A stretch of 64,000 nt of DNA from RBG-13-51-18 sp963739395 (GCA_963739395.1 CAVUAE010000001.1:1364001-1428000), one strand, 5' to 3'; shown: positions 44,112-52,144, numbered from the stretch's first letter. Made by a program: numbers and translations. The notes: generated by a model not told the origin, from the sequence alone.

Positions 44112-44657
44112 ATGACGAAAAAGGCAAATGAACGGCGCTACGCTCAAGCGGTATTTGAAATAGCGCTGGAGAAAAACGAACTGGAACGATGGCAGACCGA
44201 CCTGCAGAAGGTTGTGGATGTTATTAGTGAAGGTGATTTATTTGCCGCGTTAGAAAGCCCTAAAATAAAGCTTGAGGATAAATCGCGTTTTCTAAAAGAA
44301 CGATTGGGCAAGATCAATCCTTTGGTGATAAACCTTGCCTTGCTTTTAATATCTCGCTCGGCTATCGGCATCATCAGTGAAGTCGCTCAAGAATATAAAC
44401 GTTTGCTGAATATCCATCGTGGCATAAAAACAGCCGACATTATCACGGCTGTTCCTATTGATGAAGTCGAGAAAAATAAACTGGCAACTAAGCTGGGTGA
44501 GATGATGGATGCCAAGATAGAAATATCGGCACAAGTTGACCCGGCTATTTTGGGCGGAATGGTCGTCAGAGTAGACGGCAAACTGCTCGACGGCAGCACT
44601 AGCGGTAAATTATTAGCTTTGAAAAAGGTATTGGAGGTTGGGGGGAGGAAGCGCTAA
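44112..44657 (+). CDS. atpH: ATP synthase F1 subunit delta
   Basis: Delta (OSCP) joins the peripheral stalk to the top of F1. The 181 residues show the N-terminal helical domain (RRYAQAVFEIALEKNELERW) and the C-terminal family signature IDPAILGG-like segment QVDPAILGGMVVRVDGKLLD. atpA begins 15 bp after its stop with AAAAGGAGG. Confidence 0.95.
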   Translation: MTKKANERRYAQAVFEIALEKNELERWQTDLQKVVDVISEGDLFAALESPKIKLEDKSRFLKERLGKINPLVINLALLLISRSAIGIISEVAQEYKRLLNIHRGIKTADIITAVPIDEVEKNKLATKLGEMMDAKIEISAQVDPAILGGMVVRVDGKLLDGSTSGKLLALKKVLEVGGRKR

Positions 44658-44672
44658 AAGGAGGCAACGCCT

Positions 44673-46184
44673 ATGCCAAAACGGGGCGAAGATATCGTTA
44701 AAATAATAAAAGAGCAAATTTATGAGTTTGGTACGGCAGTAACCATGGTGGATGTCGGCACTGTTATTGAGGTTGGTGACGGCATAGCTAGAATTCATGG
44801 TCTGGCATCGGCTAAGTATAATGAACTATTACAGTTCCCGAATGATATTATCGGCATCGCCTTAAACCTTGAAGAGGATAGCGTCTCTGCTGTTATTTTA
44901 GGCGACTATAGCGGCATTAAAGAAGGCGACGAGGTCAAGTGCACCGGGCGCATTGCCGAAGTGCCTGTGGGTGAAGCCATGATGGGTCGTGTTGTCGACC
45001 CGCTCGGTCGTCCTCTGGACGGCAAAGGAGCCATAAAGACGGAAAAAACCCGCCCCATCGAGCGTGTTGCTCCTAACGTCGTTTTGCGCGCCCCGGTGGA
45101 TACGCCGGTGCAAACTGGCATAAAAGCGGTTGATAGCATGTTCCCCATCGGCAGGGGACAACGTGAACTAATCATCGGCGACCGTTCTACTGGTAAAACC
45201 GCCATCGCTTTAGATGCTATCATCAATCAAAAAGGCGGCGACTTAATCTGTATTTATGTGGCTATCGGCCAGAAGAATTCGCAGGTGGCGCGAGTGGTGG
45301 CTACTTTAAATAATTACGATGCCATGGAGCATACCATCGTCGTTACCGCCAGCGCGTCGGAGTCGGTGGCTTTACAATATTTGGCGCCATACGCCGGCTG
45401 CGCCATGGGCGAGGAGTTCATGGAGCAGGGCAAGGATGTCTTGATTATTTTCGATGACCTTTCCAAGCACGCCTGGGCTTATCGCCAGCTTTCACTGCTC
45501 TTAAGACGTCCCCCGGGTCGCGAGGCTTACCCCGGCGATGTTTTTTACCTACACAGCCGCTTGCTGGAGAGGGCAGCCAAATATGATAAAGAGTACGGCG
45601 GTGGTTCGATGACGGCGCTGCCGATTATCGAGACGCAGGCAGGCGATGTTTCTGCCTATATCCCCACCAACGTTATTTCCATCACCGACGGCCAGCTTTA
45701 CGTGGAGTCGGACCTGTTTAACGCCGGTATTAAACCTGCCTTGAACGTGGGCATCTCCGTTTCGCGTGTGGGCAGTAAAGCCCAGACTGCCGCGATGAAA
45801 AAAGTGGCGAGCCGACTTAAGCTGGATATGGGACAGTACCGCGCCGTGGCGGCTTTCGCCCAGTTTGGCACTACCGAACTCGATAAAGCTACGCGTGACC
45901 AGCTGGAACGCGGCGAGCATATCCAGGAAGTCTTAAAACAGGGGCAGTTCGTCCCCGTATCGCTGGAGAGACAGGTAATGATTCTTTATGCCGTCACCAA
46001 CGGCTATTTAGACGATATCCCGCTGGACAAAGTCGCCGCCTTTGAGAGCGATTTCTACCGGTACATTGAAGCCAGTTATAAAGATGTCGGCGCGTCCATC
46101 GCCAAAACCAAAGACCTGACCGCCGACACTGAAGAAAAACTAAAGAAAGCCGTCACAGAATTTAAACAGGGGTTTGTTAAATAA
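44673..46184 (+). CDS. atpA: ATP synthase F1 subunit alpha
   Basis: Alpha is the regulatory nucleotide-binding F1 subunit. The 503 residues have the beta-barrel N-terminal domain, the P-loop GDRSTGKTAIALDAI near residue 170, DDLSKHAWAYRQ, and the C-terminal signature PAINVGISVSRVGS-type block (PALNVGISVSRVGSKAQ). The strong AAAAGGAGG ribosome binding site fits its high stoichiometry. A palindromic repeat and an unrelated DUF3795 gene separate it from atpG, where most operons have them adjacent. Confidence 0.97.
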   Translation: MPKRGEDIVKIIKEQIYEFGTAVTMVDVGTVIEVGDGIARIHGLASAKYNELLQFPNDIIGIALNLEEDSVSAVILGDYSGIKEGDEVKCTGRIAEVPVGEAMMGRVVDPLGRPLDGKGAIKTEKTRPIERVAPNVVLRAPVDTPVQTGIKAVDSMFPIGRGQRELIIGDRSTGKTAIALDAIINQKGGDLICIYVAIGQKNSQVARVVATLNNYDAMEHTIVVTASASESVALQYLAPYAGCAMGEEFMEQGKDVLIIFDDLSKHAWAYRQLSLLLRRPPGREAYPGDVFYLHSRLLERAAKYDKEYGGGSMTALPIIETQAGDVSAYIPTNVISITDGQLYVESDLFNAGIKPALNVGISVSRVGSKAQTAAMKKVASRLKLDMGQYRAVAAFAQFGTTELDKATRDQLERGEHIQEVLKQGQFVPVSLERQVMILYAVTNGYLDDIPLDKVAAFESDFYRYIEASYKDVGASIAKTKDLTADTEEKLKKAVTEFKQGFVK

Positions 46185-46187
46185 CAT

Positions 46188-46224
46188 GTCATTGCGAGGA
46201 GCGAAGCGACGTGGCAATCTCATC
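46188..46224. repeat. short palindromic repeat, family C
   Basis: GTCATTGCGAGGAGCG, then AAGCGACG and TGGCAATCTCATC: ATTGC and GCAAT form the outer stem and GCG/CGC pairs the inner one. This form is common between genes in many bacterial genomes. It starts 3 bp after the atpA stop. Confidence 0.7.
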
Positions 46225-46259
46225 GTATGAACCTCCCTGATGACAGAAAGCAGAAAGTT

Positions 46260-46610
46260 ATGAAAGAAAAAGAAATGGCTTATTGCGGTATCGTGTGTGC
46301 TGAATGCGGCGCATATATCGCCACTATGAAAAACGATGATAAACTGCGACAGGCGCAGGCGGAGAAGTGGGCTAAACAATATAATATACCCATTATGAAA
46401 GCCTCTGATGTTAACTGCACCGGCTGTGATTCCAAAGGTGTTAGAATGGGTCATTGCGCCGTGTGCCAGATACGCACGTGCGCTAAAGAAAAAGGCTTGA
46501 AAAACTGCGGGTATTGTTTAAACTACCCGTGTGCCCAACTAGAGTTCGTTATTAAGCACTATCCAGTCGCCAGAGAGAGATTAGACGCTATAAAGAAGGG
46601 GAAGAAGTAA
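46260..46610 (+). CDS. DUF3795 cysteine-rich protein inside the ATP synthase operon
   Basis: The 116 residues contain 11 cysteines in paired patterns: YCGIVCAEC at the N-terminus, NCTGC, GHCAVCQIRTC, NCGYC and YPC. This is the DUF3795 pattern, thought to bind zinc or an iron-sulfur cluster; no function is established. The start at 46260 is chosen because the ATG at 46227 lies in the repeat tail. It ends 3 bp before atpG and shares the reading direction, so it must be on the ATP synthase transcript. It looks like an insertion, flanked upstream by repeat C. Confidence 0.85.
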   Translation: MKEKEMAYCGIVCAECGAYIATMKNDDKLRQAQAEKWAKQYNIPIMKASDVNCTGCDSKGVRMGHCAVCQIRTCAKEKGLKNCGYCLNYPCAQLEFVIKHYPVARERLDAIKKGKK

Positions 46611-46613
46611 CCC

Positions 46614-47468
46614 ATGCCGGATATTCGTAAGGTAAAGCGCCGTATTAAGGGCGTCCGGAACATCGCCAAGATAACTCGGGCGATGGAGATGATTGCTGCC
46701 TCCAAGATGAAAAAGGCGCAGGAGCAGGGTTTACAGGGGCGGCCTTACGCCGAAAAAATCGAACAGGTCATTGCCGACCTGGCGGCGCTACCGGATATCG
46801 GTTTACAGCACCCGCTCTTGCAGCGTCGGGAGATAAAGAAAATCGCCGTCGTGCACATCACCCCAAATAGGGGACTTTGCGGTGGACTTAACGCTAACCT
46901 GAACCGTCAGCTGGCTAATTTTATCCTCCAGCAAAAAGTGCCGGTCGAGGTAGTCGCAGTGGGACGTAAAGGACGTGATTTCTCGGTTCGCAATACCTGC
47001 AAGTTATGCGCCGAGTTTACCCAGTTGAGTGACCAGCCCAGCTATCTGGATACCCTCCCTGTCTCCAATATCGTGATTCAGGAATACACCGAGGGCATCA
47101 TCGATATGGTATATATTTCTTATGCCCGTTTTATTTCCACATTGGTCCAAAAGCCTGTGATGAAGCAGCTCTTACCCGTGCAGCCGGCTCAAATCCCCGG
47201 CGGGCAAAACGTCGACTATATTTACGAGCCGGATGCGGAGGCGGTATTGGGCAGTCTGCTGCCCCGCTTCGTTGAGATGGAGATTTACCATGCAATTCTG
47301 GAATCCATCGCCAGCGAGCAATCGGCGCGTATGGTGGCGATGCGTAACGCTACCGATAGCGCTAACGAACTTATCGGTGACCTGACGCTGCTTTATAACA
47401 AGGCAAGGCAGGAAAGTATTACCCGCGAGCTTTTGGATATTATCGGTGGGGTTGTGGCTTTAGAATAA
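46614..47468 (+). CDS. atpG: ATP synthase F1 subunit gamma
   Basis: Gamma is the central rotating stalk. The 284 residues have the N-terminal helix VKRRIKGVRNIAKITRAMEMIAAS (quoted only in part: IKGVRNIAKITRAMEM) and the C-terminal helix with MRNATDSANELI and LLYNKARQ. The cysteines in RNTCKLCAEF (near residue 127) are in the variable Rossmann domain. It starts 3 bp after the DUF3795 stop. Confidence 0.96.
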   Translation: MPDIRKVKRRIKGVRNIAKITRAMEMIAASKMKKAQEQGLQGRPYAEKIEQVIADLAALPDIGLQHPLLQRREIKKIAVVHITPNRGLCGGLNANLNRQLANFILQQKVPVEVVAVGRKGRDFSVRNTCKLCAEFTQLSDQPSYLDTLPVSNIVIQEYTEGIIDMVYISYARFISTLVQKPVMKQLLPVQPAQIPGGQNVDYIYEPDAEAVLGSLLPRFVEMEIYHAILESIASEQSARMVAMRNATDSANELIGDLTLLYNKARQESITRELLDIIGGVVALE

Positions 47469-47481
47469 TTTTAGTTAAAAC

Positions 47482-47655
47482 GTCATTCCCGCCCCGTATC
47501 AGGGTACGGGTTCACCCTGAACGGTTCACCGTGAACGGGGTAAACTCCAGCGGGAATCCAGGGGAGGAGAAAAGGGGCGGATTCTGGCCCTCGTGCTGAA
47601 CTCGGGACTCGGACAGAAGGCTCGGCCTGAAGGCTGAAGCCTTCGTCAGAATGAC
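47482..47655. repeat. palindromic intergenic repeat, family A copy 3
   Basis: This 174-bp element runs from GTCATTCCCGCC to CAGAATGAC between atpG and atpD. It contains nested hairpins such as TTCACCCTGAACGG/TTCACCGTGAACGG, CGGTTCACCGTGAACG (self-complementary), and AAGGCTGAAGCCTT. It ends like copy 4 at 58879 (CAGAATGACAG). Confidence 0.75.
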
Positions 47656-47675
47656 AGTGAAAAAGCGAGGTTGTT

Positions 47676-49085
47676 ATGGCAAAAGGAAAAGTGGTTCAAG
47701 TGATTGGCACGGTGGTGGACGTTGAATTTCCACCGGATAAGTTACCCGCGCTTTATAATGCACTCGAAATCAAGAGTGGCAAAAACAAAATAGTGTTGGA
47801 GGTGCAAGACCACCTAGGCAATAACTGGGTAAGATGCCTCTCGCTTTCGCCGACAGATGGACTGGAACGCGGCGCGGAAGTAATTGATACCGGCTCGGCT
47901 TTAAAAGTGCCGGTGGGGAAGGAAACACTGGGCAGGCTTTTCGACGTCATGGGGACGCCGCTGGATAACCTCGGCGAAGTGAAGGCGGAAGAAAAATGGC
48001 CTATCCACCGTCTCCCTCCGTCCTTCGAAGAGCAGGAAACCCGCACCCAGGTGCTGGAAACAGGCCTTAAAGTGATTGACCTTATTGCACCGTTCACGAG
48101 GGGTGGTAAAATCGGGGCTTATGGCGGCGCCGGCGTCGGTAAGACGATTATCATTCAGGAGCTTATTCGTAATATCGCTACCGTACACGGCGGTTTTTCC
48201 GTCTTTACTGGCATCGGCGAGCGCTCCCGCGAGGGCAACGACCTCTGGCGCGAAATGAAAGAGTCCGGCGTCATCGATAAAACAGTGATGGTCTTCGGGC
48301 AGATGAACGAGCCGCCGGGTGTACGACTACGCGTTGGATTAACCGGGCTAACCATGGCGGAGTACTTCCGCGATAAAGAAGGGCAAGACGTCTTGCTCTT
48401 TATCGATAATATCTACCGCTATACCCTGGCAGGCATGGAGGTTTCGGCTTTACTGGGGCGTATGCCTTCGGCCGTTGGTTATCAACCCACACTCGCTACG
48501 GAGATGGGCGAGTTACAGGAGCGGATTACCTCCACCAAGAAAGGCTCGATTACGTCCTTCCAGGCTATATACGTGCCCGCGGATGATTATACCGACCCCG
48601 GCGTAGCGACCACCTTCGGACATCTGGACGCCGTCGTGGCACTGGAAAGGTCTATTGCCGAGCAGGGTCTTTATCCCGCCGTCGACCCCCTCACGTCAAC
48701 TTCCCGCATCCTCGACCCTAATACGGTCGGTGAAGAGCATTACCGCGTCGCCCGTGAGGTACAACGTGTGCTACAGCGCTATAAGGACTTGCAGGATATC
48801 ATCGCCATCCTTGGCATCGAAGAATTAAGCGAAGAAGATAAACAGAATGTGTCGAGGGCGCGCCGTATCCAACGTTTTCTGTCCCAGCCGATGTTCGTTA
48901 GCGAGGTCTTTACCGGTCGACCTGGCAAATATGTGAAGATTGCGGATACCGTACGCGGCTTTAAAGAAATTCTCGAAGGTAAATATGATGACCTGCCGGA
49001 GCAGGCTTTCTATATGGTCGGCGGCATTGAAGAAGTAGTCGAAGCCGCCAAAGCATTAGGAGCAGGAAGTAATGCCAAGTCTTAA
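47676..49085 (+). CDS. atpD: ATP synthase F1 subunit beta
   Basis: Beta is the catalytic F1 subunit. The 469 residues show the P-loop GGAGVGKTIIIQELI near residue 150, the catalytic glutamate region GERSREGNDLW, the Walker B strand LLFIDNIYRYT, and the DELSEED-type lever as IEELSEEDKQNV. The IDNIYRYTLAG form differs slightly from the usual IDNIFRFTQAG but keeps the aspartate. GAGG precedes the ATG. atpC overlaps its last 14 bp. Confidence 0.98.
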   Translation: MAKGKVVQVIGTVVDVEFPPDKLPALYNALEIKSGKNKIVLEVQDHLGNNWVRCLSLSPTDGLERGAEVIDTGSALKVPVGKETLGRLFDVMGTPLDNLGEVKAEEKWPIHRLPPSFEEQETRTQVLETGLKVIDLIAPFTRGGKIGAYGGAGVGKTIIIQELIRNIATVHGGFSVFTGIGERSREGNDLWREMKESGVIDKTVMVFGQMNEPPGVRLRVGLTGLTMAEYFRDKEGQDVLLFIDNIYRYTLAGMEVSALLGRMPSAVGYQPTLATEMGELQERITSTKKGSITSFQAIYVPADDYTDPGVATTFGHLDAVVALERSIAEQGLYPAVDPLTSTSRILDPNTVGEEHYRVAREVQRVLQRYKDLQDIIAILGIEELSEEDKQNVSRARRIQRFLSQPMFVSEVFTGRPGKYVKIADTVRGFKEILEGKYDDLPEQAFYMVGGIEEVVEAAKALGAGSNAKS

Positions 49086-49491
49086 GATAGATATCGTTAC
49101 CGCCGAACGGGTGGTTTATTCGGCGGAAGCCGATGAGGTAATCGCCCCCGGCATTGAAGGGCAATTGGGCATATTACCGCATCACGCCCCGCTAATGACT
49201 ACCCTACAAGTAGGCGAGTTGGTGGTGAAACGGGGTAATGAGGAAGAAAACATAGCGATTTCCGGAGGCTTTCTGGAAGTGCGACCCGACCGTGTTATCG
49301 TGTTGGCGGACCAGGCGGAACGCGCCTTAGAAATTGATGTTGACCGCGCCGCCGAGGCAAGGAAACGCGCCGAGCAACATTTAAAAGAAAAAGCGGCCGG
49401 CGTAGATACAGTTATGGCAGAGGCGGCTTTACGCAGGGCACTGGTACGACTTTCGGTGGTGGAAAAAGTTCAAAGGCGACGTAAGGTTTAA
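49072..49491 (+). CDS. atpC: ATP synthase F1 subunit epsilon
   Basis: Epsilon links rotor and c-ring and can inhibit hydrolysis. The 139 residues have the N-terminal beta-sandwich (KIDIVTAERVVYSAEADEV, then GQLGILPHHAPLMT) and a C-terminal two-helix hairpin. It starts inside atpD (overlap 14 bp) and closes the operon. Confidence 0.96.
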   Translation: MPSLKIDIVTAERVVYSAEADEVIAPGIEGQLGILPHHAPLMTTLQVGELVVKRGNEEENIAISGGFLEVRPDRVIVLADQAERALEIDVDRAAEARKRAEQHLKEKAAGVDTVMAEAALRRALVRLSVVEKVQRRRKV

Positions 49492-49523
49492 TAAATATCT
49501 CCACTCATGATAAGTTTAAATAT

Positions 49524-49550
49524 CCGCTCATGGTGAGCCTGTCGAACCAT
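49524..49550. repeat. left hairpin repeat flanking the GIY-YIG gene (family D)
   Basis: 27 bp from CCGCTCA to ACCAT. Its inner part pairs ATGGT with ACCAT around GAGCCTGTCGA. It is an inverted copy (22 of 27 positions) of the repeat at 49843-49869; the GG/CC stem bases are swapped to CC/GG there, so the hairpin is kept. Confidence 0.8.
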
Positions 49551-49568
49551 AGCCGCAAGGAATGTGTG

Positions 49569-49865
49569 GTGAGTTTCTGGGTTTATATTCTAAAGTGTTC
49601 CGATGGGAGTTACTACACCGGCCATACTGATGACCTTGAAACACGTATTGCACAACACCAACAACACACGATTAAGGGTTATACATCCACACGGTTGCCA
49701 GTAAAATTGGTATTTTGCGATGAATTCCCAACTCGTGATAATGCTTTTGAGAGAGAAAGACAGATAAAAGGCTGGACGCGCCGGAAAAAAGAGGCATTAA
49801 TTAAAGGAGATTGGGACAAATTGGTAGAATATTCTAGAAGTCATCCTTCGACAAGCTCAGGATGA
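49569..49865 (+). CDS. GIY-YIG endonuclease-domain protein
   Basis: This 98-residue protein is one GIY-YIG domain. The motif pair is VYILKC and YYTGHTDDL (GIY and YIG equivalents), followed by the arginine in ETRIAQH and the helix AFERERQIKGWTRRKKEALI with the glutamate expected to bind metal. The start is GTG 49569 with AAGGA 7 bases upstream; the apparent longer N-terminus (from 49530) is translated repeat. The last codons (SHPSTSSG) and the stop lie in the right-hand repeat. So the gene is boxed precisely by the two family D hairpins. Stand-alone proteins of this kind are widespread, and their biological role is unsettled. Confidence 0.9.
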   Translation: MSFWVYILKCSDGSYYTGHTDDLETRIAQHQQHTIKGYTSTRLPVKLVFCDEFPTRDNAFERERQIKGWTRRKKEALIKGDWDKLVEYSRSHPSTSSG

Positions 49866-49869
49866 GCGG
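49843..49869. repeat. right hairpin repeat flanking the GIY-YIG gene (family D)
   Basis: 27 bp from ATCCTTCGAC to GAGCGG. ATCCT pairs with AGGAT. It is the inverted partner of 49524-49550 and contributes the last residues and stop of the GIY-YIG gene. Confidence 0.8.
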
Positions 49870-49879
49870 TGTTTTTTAG

Positions 49880-50404
49880 TTAAGCCTTCTTCATTCTTAA
49901 ATATTTCAGTGCCTTCTTGGTAATTTCCTTGACCATGGCGTCTTTGCCGTCCATATAAAGCTGCCGGTCGTTATTGAGTTTCTCCGCCAGTTCCCACTTA
50001 TGCTTACTTAATCTTTCCCGATCTTTTTTATGGGTTTTCATGTAGTCGCGGAAAGCAGTTTCCTTTTTCAGTTCAAAGCTATGTTTCGAGCAAACATATA
50101 GGTGGTGAAGAGGTAGAATTGATTCATCGGTTAATCTGAAGACCTCTCTGTCTTTGATACCTTGGCCACCTCGATAGTAATAGCCGCGTCCTTCCAGTAA
50201 AAGTTTCATTTCTTCCCAGCGTTCTGGCTCGATGACGATAATGATATCTATTATTGGTTTAGCTATCATGCCTGGGATGGATGTGCTGCCAACGTGCTCA
50301 ATGCGGATGGACGCTTTCGCTACCTTTTCGCCGAGGAATGTTTTTATCTCCTCGAACCACTTGGGCCATTGCGGATTATATTTTTCTACCAGCGTTACGG
50401 GCAT
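49880..50404 (-). CDS. GrpB/UPF0157 family protein
   Basis: The 174 residues match the GrpB family, a nucleotidyltransferase-fold group: VEKYNPQWPKWFEEI at the start, then RIEHVGSTSIPGMIAKPIIDI, with the GSTS and the D-x-x pair typical of the fold, and a histidine-rich LPLHHLYVCSKH later. Several members are annotated as dephospho-CoA-kinase-related, but the activity is unproven. The gene is convergent with the GIY-YIG gene. Confidence 0.88.
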   Translation of the reverse strand: MPVTLVEKYNPQWPKWFEEIKTFLGEKVAKASIRIEHVGSTSIPGMIAKPIIDIIIVIEPERWEEMKLLLEGRGYYYRGGQGIKDREVFRLTDESILPLHHLYVCSKHSFELKKETAFRDYMKTHKKDRERLSKHKWELAEKLNNDRQLYMDGKDAMVKEITKKALKYLRMKKA

Positions 50405-50430
50405 AAAGAATATCCTTATATAAAAGCCTA

Positions 50431-50457
50431 AAGCCCCGAGGTATTCGGGGCTTTTTT
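50431..50457 (+). terminator. rho-independent terminator hairpin
   Basis: AAGCCCCGA (50431-50439) and TCGGGGCTT (50445-50453) form a 9-bp stem with a 5-base loop followed by TTTT on the plus strand. It nearly copies the terminator at 41244. The gene it serves is unclear, because the neighbours here run on the minus strand; it may work in both directions. From 50460 to 50563 there are two more short hairpins (GGGAGTTTTAACTCCC and a CCCCC/GGGGG pair) and no gene. Confidence 0.65.
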
Positions 50458-50563
50458 GATTGTTGTTCTTCTGTGTGCCTGTTCAATTTCCAAGGTGCAG
50501 GCGGTATTTTTTTTCAGGGAGTTTTAACTCCCCACTCCCCCTTTAAGGGTGTTGGGGGAAAAG

Positions 50564-50791
50564 TTACATTATTTCTAGTCTTACTCTGGTTTGGGCTTTA
50601 GCGGCTTTTACCCTAAGCAAAGTGCGCATTGCCTGGGCAATCTGGCCTTGCTTACCGATGATTCTGCCTTTGTCTTCATCAGCCACGCGTAGTTTTAGCG
50701 TGATACCCTCTTCGTTAGTCTCCTCGTCGACATTCACTGCGTCCGGGTTGTTTACGATGCTTTTGGCGATGTACGTAACTAGGTCTTTCAT
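50564..50791 (-). CDS. khpA: KH-domain RNA-binding protein KhpA
   Basis: This 75-residue single KH domain has the RNA-binding GxxG loop in GRIIGKQGQIAQAM, and the N-terminal DLVTYIAKSIVNNPDAV typical of KhpA (YlqC). In Firmicutes it pairs with KhpB to bind small RNAs and affect cell size. It overlaps the rpsP stop by 4 bp, the usual rpsP-khpA order. The typical downstream rimM-trmD are absent here. Confidence 0.95.
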   Translation of the reverse strand: MKDLVTYIAKSIVNNPDAVNVDEETNEEGITLKLRVADEDKGRIIGKQGQIAQAMRTLLRVKAAKAQTRVRLEIM

Positions 50792-51057
50792 GCTTTCTCC
50801 TTGACCGGTTTGAATTTTTCCAGGATACCTGCCTTACCTAGTAGTCTGGCAGTGGTGCCTGTCGGCTGGGCGCCCTGTTTAAGCCAGTGCAGGGCTCTTT
50901 CTTCTTGGATATTGATGGTGGCTGGTTCGGTTCTCGGGTTATAATGCCCGATGATTTCTACGAATGCCCCGTCCCGGGGTGCCCGGCTATCAACGATGAC
51001 CATTCTGTAGCTGGGTTGTCCCCTGGCTCCTGTACGGCGAAGTCTGATTTTTAGCAT
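50788..51057 (-). CDS. rpsP: 30S ribosomal protein S16
   Basis: S16 is recognised by KIRLRRTGARGQPSYRMVIVDSRAPRDG at its N-terminus (here KIRLRRTGARGQPSYR), then EIIGHYNPRT and ALHWLKQGAQPTGTTARLL. At 89 residues it is normal. It has a good promoter and AAGGAG before the ATG. Confidence 0.98.
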   Translation of the reverse strand: MLKIRLRRTGARGQPSYRMVIVDSRAPRDGAFVEIIGHYNPRTEPATINIQEERALHWLKQGAQPTGTTARLLGKAGILEKFKPVKEKA

Positions 51058-51097
51058 GAACTCCTTGATTTTCTAGTATAAAACTTTTCCGTCCCCT

Positions 51098-51126
51098 ATT
51101 ATGCACTATAACGTAATATCTGTCAA
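51098..51126 (-). promoter_or_regulatory. rpsP-khpA promoter
   Basis: On the minus strand TTGACA (51121-51126), 17 bp and CATAAT (51098-51103) lie about 41 bp before the rpsP ATG. Confidence 0.65.
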
Positions 51127-51220
51127 TGGTGGCACATTAATATATTTAAATTACGTGTCTTTTAGCTTTAAATTTAGTCGTTTATTGCACTTTTGGCATT
51201 TTAACTTTTCTTTCGTCCGC

Positions 51221-51250
51221 TTGACACCCTTTCCTCTCATGTTGTATACA
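51221..51250 (+). promoter_or_regulatory. promoter of the 107-residue protein
   Basis: TTGACA (51221-51226), 18 bp and TATACA (51245-51250) lie 33 bp before the ATG at 51284, divergent from rpsP. Confidence 0.6.
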
Positions 51251-51283
51251 TAGGGCGTATCTATCGATAGAAAGAAGGCTGGT

Positions 51284-51607
51284 ATGGGTGTTTTTTCTTT
51301 TCTTAAAAAAGTATTCGCCGGGGAGAGCGCGGACGAAGAAGAATTGGATGCCGCCCGCAGGCGTCACGGCATTGTGCTGACGGGAAAGGAAAAACTGGAG
51401 GCAAGAAGACCGACGACGGAAGCCGAGCGCTTTGCCGCGGAATTTGACGTCTGGGAAGAGCTGAAGAACTACCGCTGGAATTTCTTTGTGGGTAATTGGG
51501 TGGCGCGTAAAATTCACCCCGTCGGCGAGGAGAAGGTTAAACGGGACTTGGAAAGACTCGAGAAAAAACGACAGGAAGAAGCAGAAAGGAAAAAGAGGGA
51601 GCAATAA
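51284..51607 (+). CDS. conserved hypothetical protein, 107 residues
   Basis: No function is recognised. The protein starts with a short amphipathic segment (MGVFSFLKKVFAG), has a charged helical middle, a WEELKNYRWNFFVGNWVARKIHPVGEE core, given only in part as NYRWNFFVGNW, and a C-terminal E/K/R coiled coil of about 30 residues. The AAGAAGG ribosome binding site and own promoter support it as a real gene. It may associate with membranes or with a partner through the coil. Confidence 0.75.
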   Translation: MGVFSFLKKVFAGESADEEELDAARRRHGIVLTGKEKLEARRPTTEAERFAAEFDVWEELKNYRWNFFVGNWVARKIHPVGEEKVKRDLERLEKKRQEEAERKKREQ

Positions 51608-51636
51608 ACTCCCTCCCTGCCTTTACCCCCCCCCTT

Positions 51637-51666
51637 ATCCCGAGTGAATGAAGTGAGTCGAGGGAT
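51637..51666. repeat. short palindromic repeat (family G)
   Basis: ATCCCGAGTGAA, then TGAAGTGAGTCGAGGGAT: ATCCC and GGGAT close the stem, with CGA/TCG inside. It separates two convergent genes and may act as a transcription barrier. Confidence 0.6.
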
Positions 51667-51673
51667 TGTTTAG

Positions 51674-52144
51674 CTAAAGTTCTGTTAGCTTATCTATAAA
51701 AATCACCAGCGGCGCGATAACGCTTACTGCCCCCACAGAAATCAGAATTATAGCGAAGAGATTGTACCTCGTTTCGTAGCCTTTAAAAATCGAGCCGTCA
51801 TAATACTGCGCTACGCCGGCGTCTTTATAGAGTTTCACCAAGCCTCGGTTGAGTTTCGCCCGCTGCTTTTTATTCTTCAAAAGCGTGAGTACGGAGTACC
51901 AGATAACAGCGACGGTAGCCAGAATGCTTATTACCATGATAATCGTGGGGGCGACATTGAAGGTCGTCTTGGTTTTTAAAGCGCCCAAAATGTTGGTTAT
52001 CGAGCCGGTGGAGCTCTCGGCAAAAATCATGGCGATGGTGAAGAGTATTAACGAAACAACAATAGCGATAACGGCGATTTTGGTGTCTAGCCGGGTTGCC
52101 TGCTTAAGCTCATTACTGATTTGCTCGTGAATACGCTCTTTCAT
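51674..52144 (-). CDS. three-helix membrane protein, hypothetical
   Basis: The 156 residues have three clear transmembrane segments (about 24-44, 66-88 and 127-150), the first preceded by a charged N-terminal helix and the last two separated by a ~40-residue loop with KLNRGLVKLYKDAGVAQYYDGS. No family is recognised. AGGAGG lies about 6 bases before the ATG. It is transcribed in the same direction as degV, 57 bp away from it. Confidence 0.75.
   Translation of the reverse strand: MKERIHEQISNELKQATRLDTKIAVIAIVVSLILFTIAMIFAESSTGSITNILGALKTKTTFNVAPTIIMVISILATVAVIWYSVLTLLKNKKQRAKLNRGLVKLYKDAGVAQYYDGSIFKGYETRYNLFAIILISVGAVSVIAPLVIFIDKLTEL

Noticed and set aside
49530..49568. N-terminal extension of the GIY-YIG protein (MVSLSNHS)
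   Set aside because: It is translated from the palindromic repeat; this peptide appears wherever that repeat type is read and is not part of the domain.
50461..50563. Second terminator after khpA
   Set aside because: Two hairpins exist but the T-run lies on the wrong side for the minus-strand operon, so I only note them with the terminator at 50431.
51182..51604. 140-codon minus-strand frame opposite the 107-residue protein
   Set aside because: The plus-strand gene has a promoter, ribosome binding site and protein-like composition; the minus reading is its shadow.
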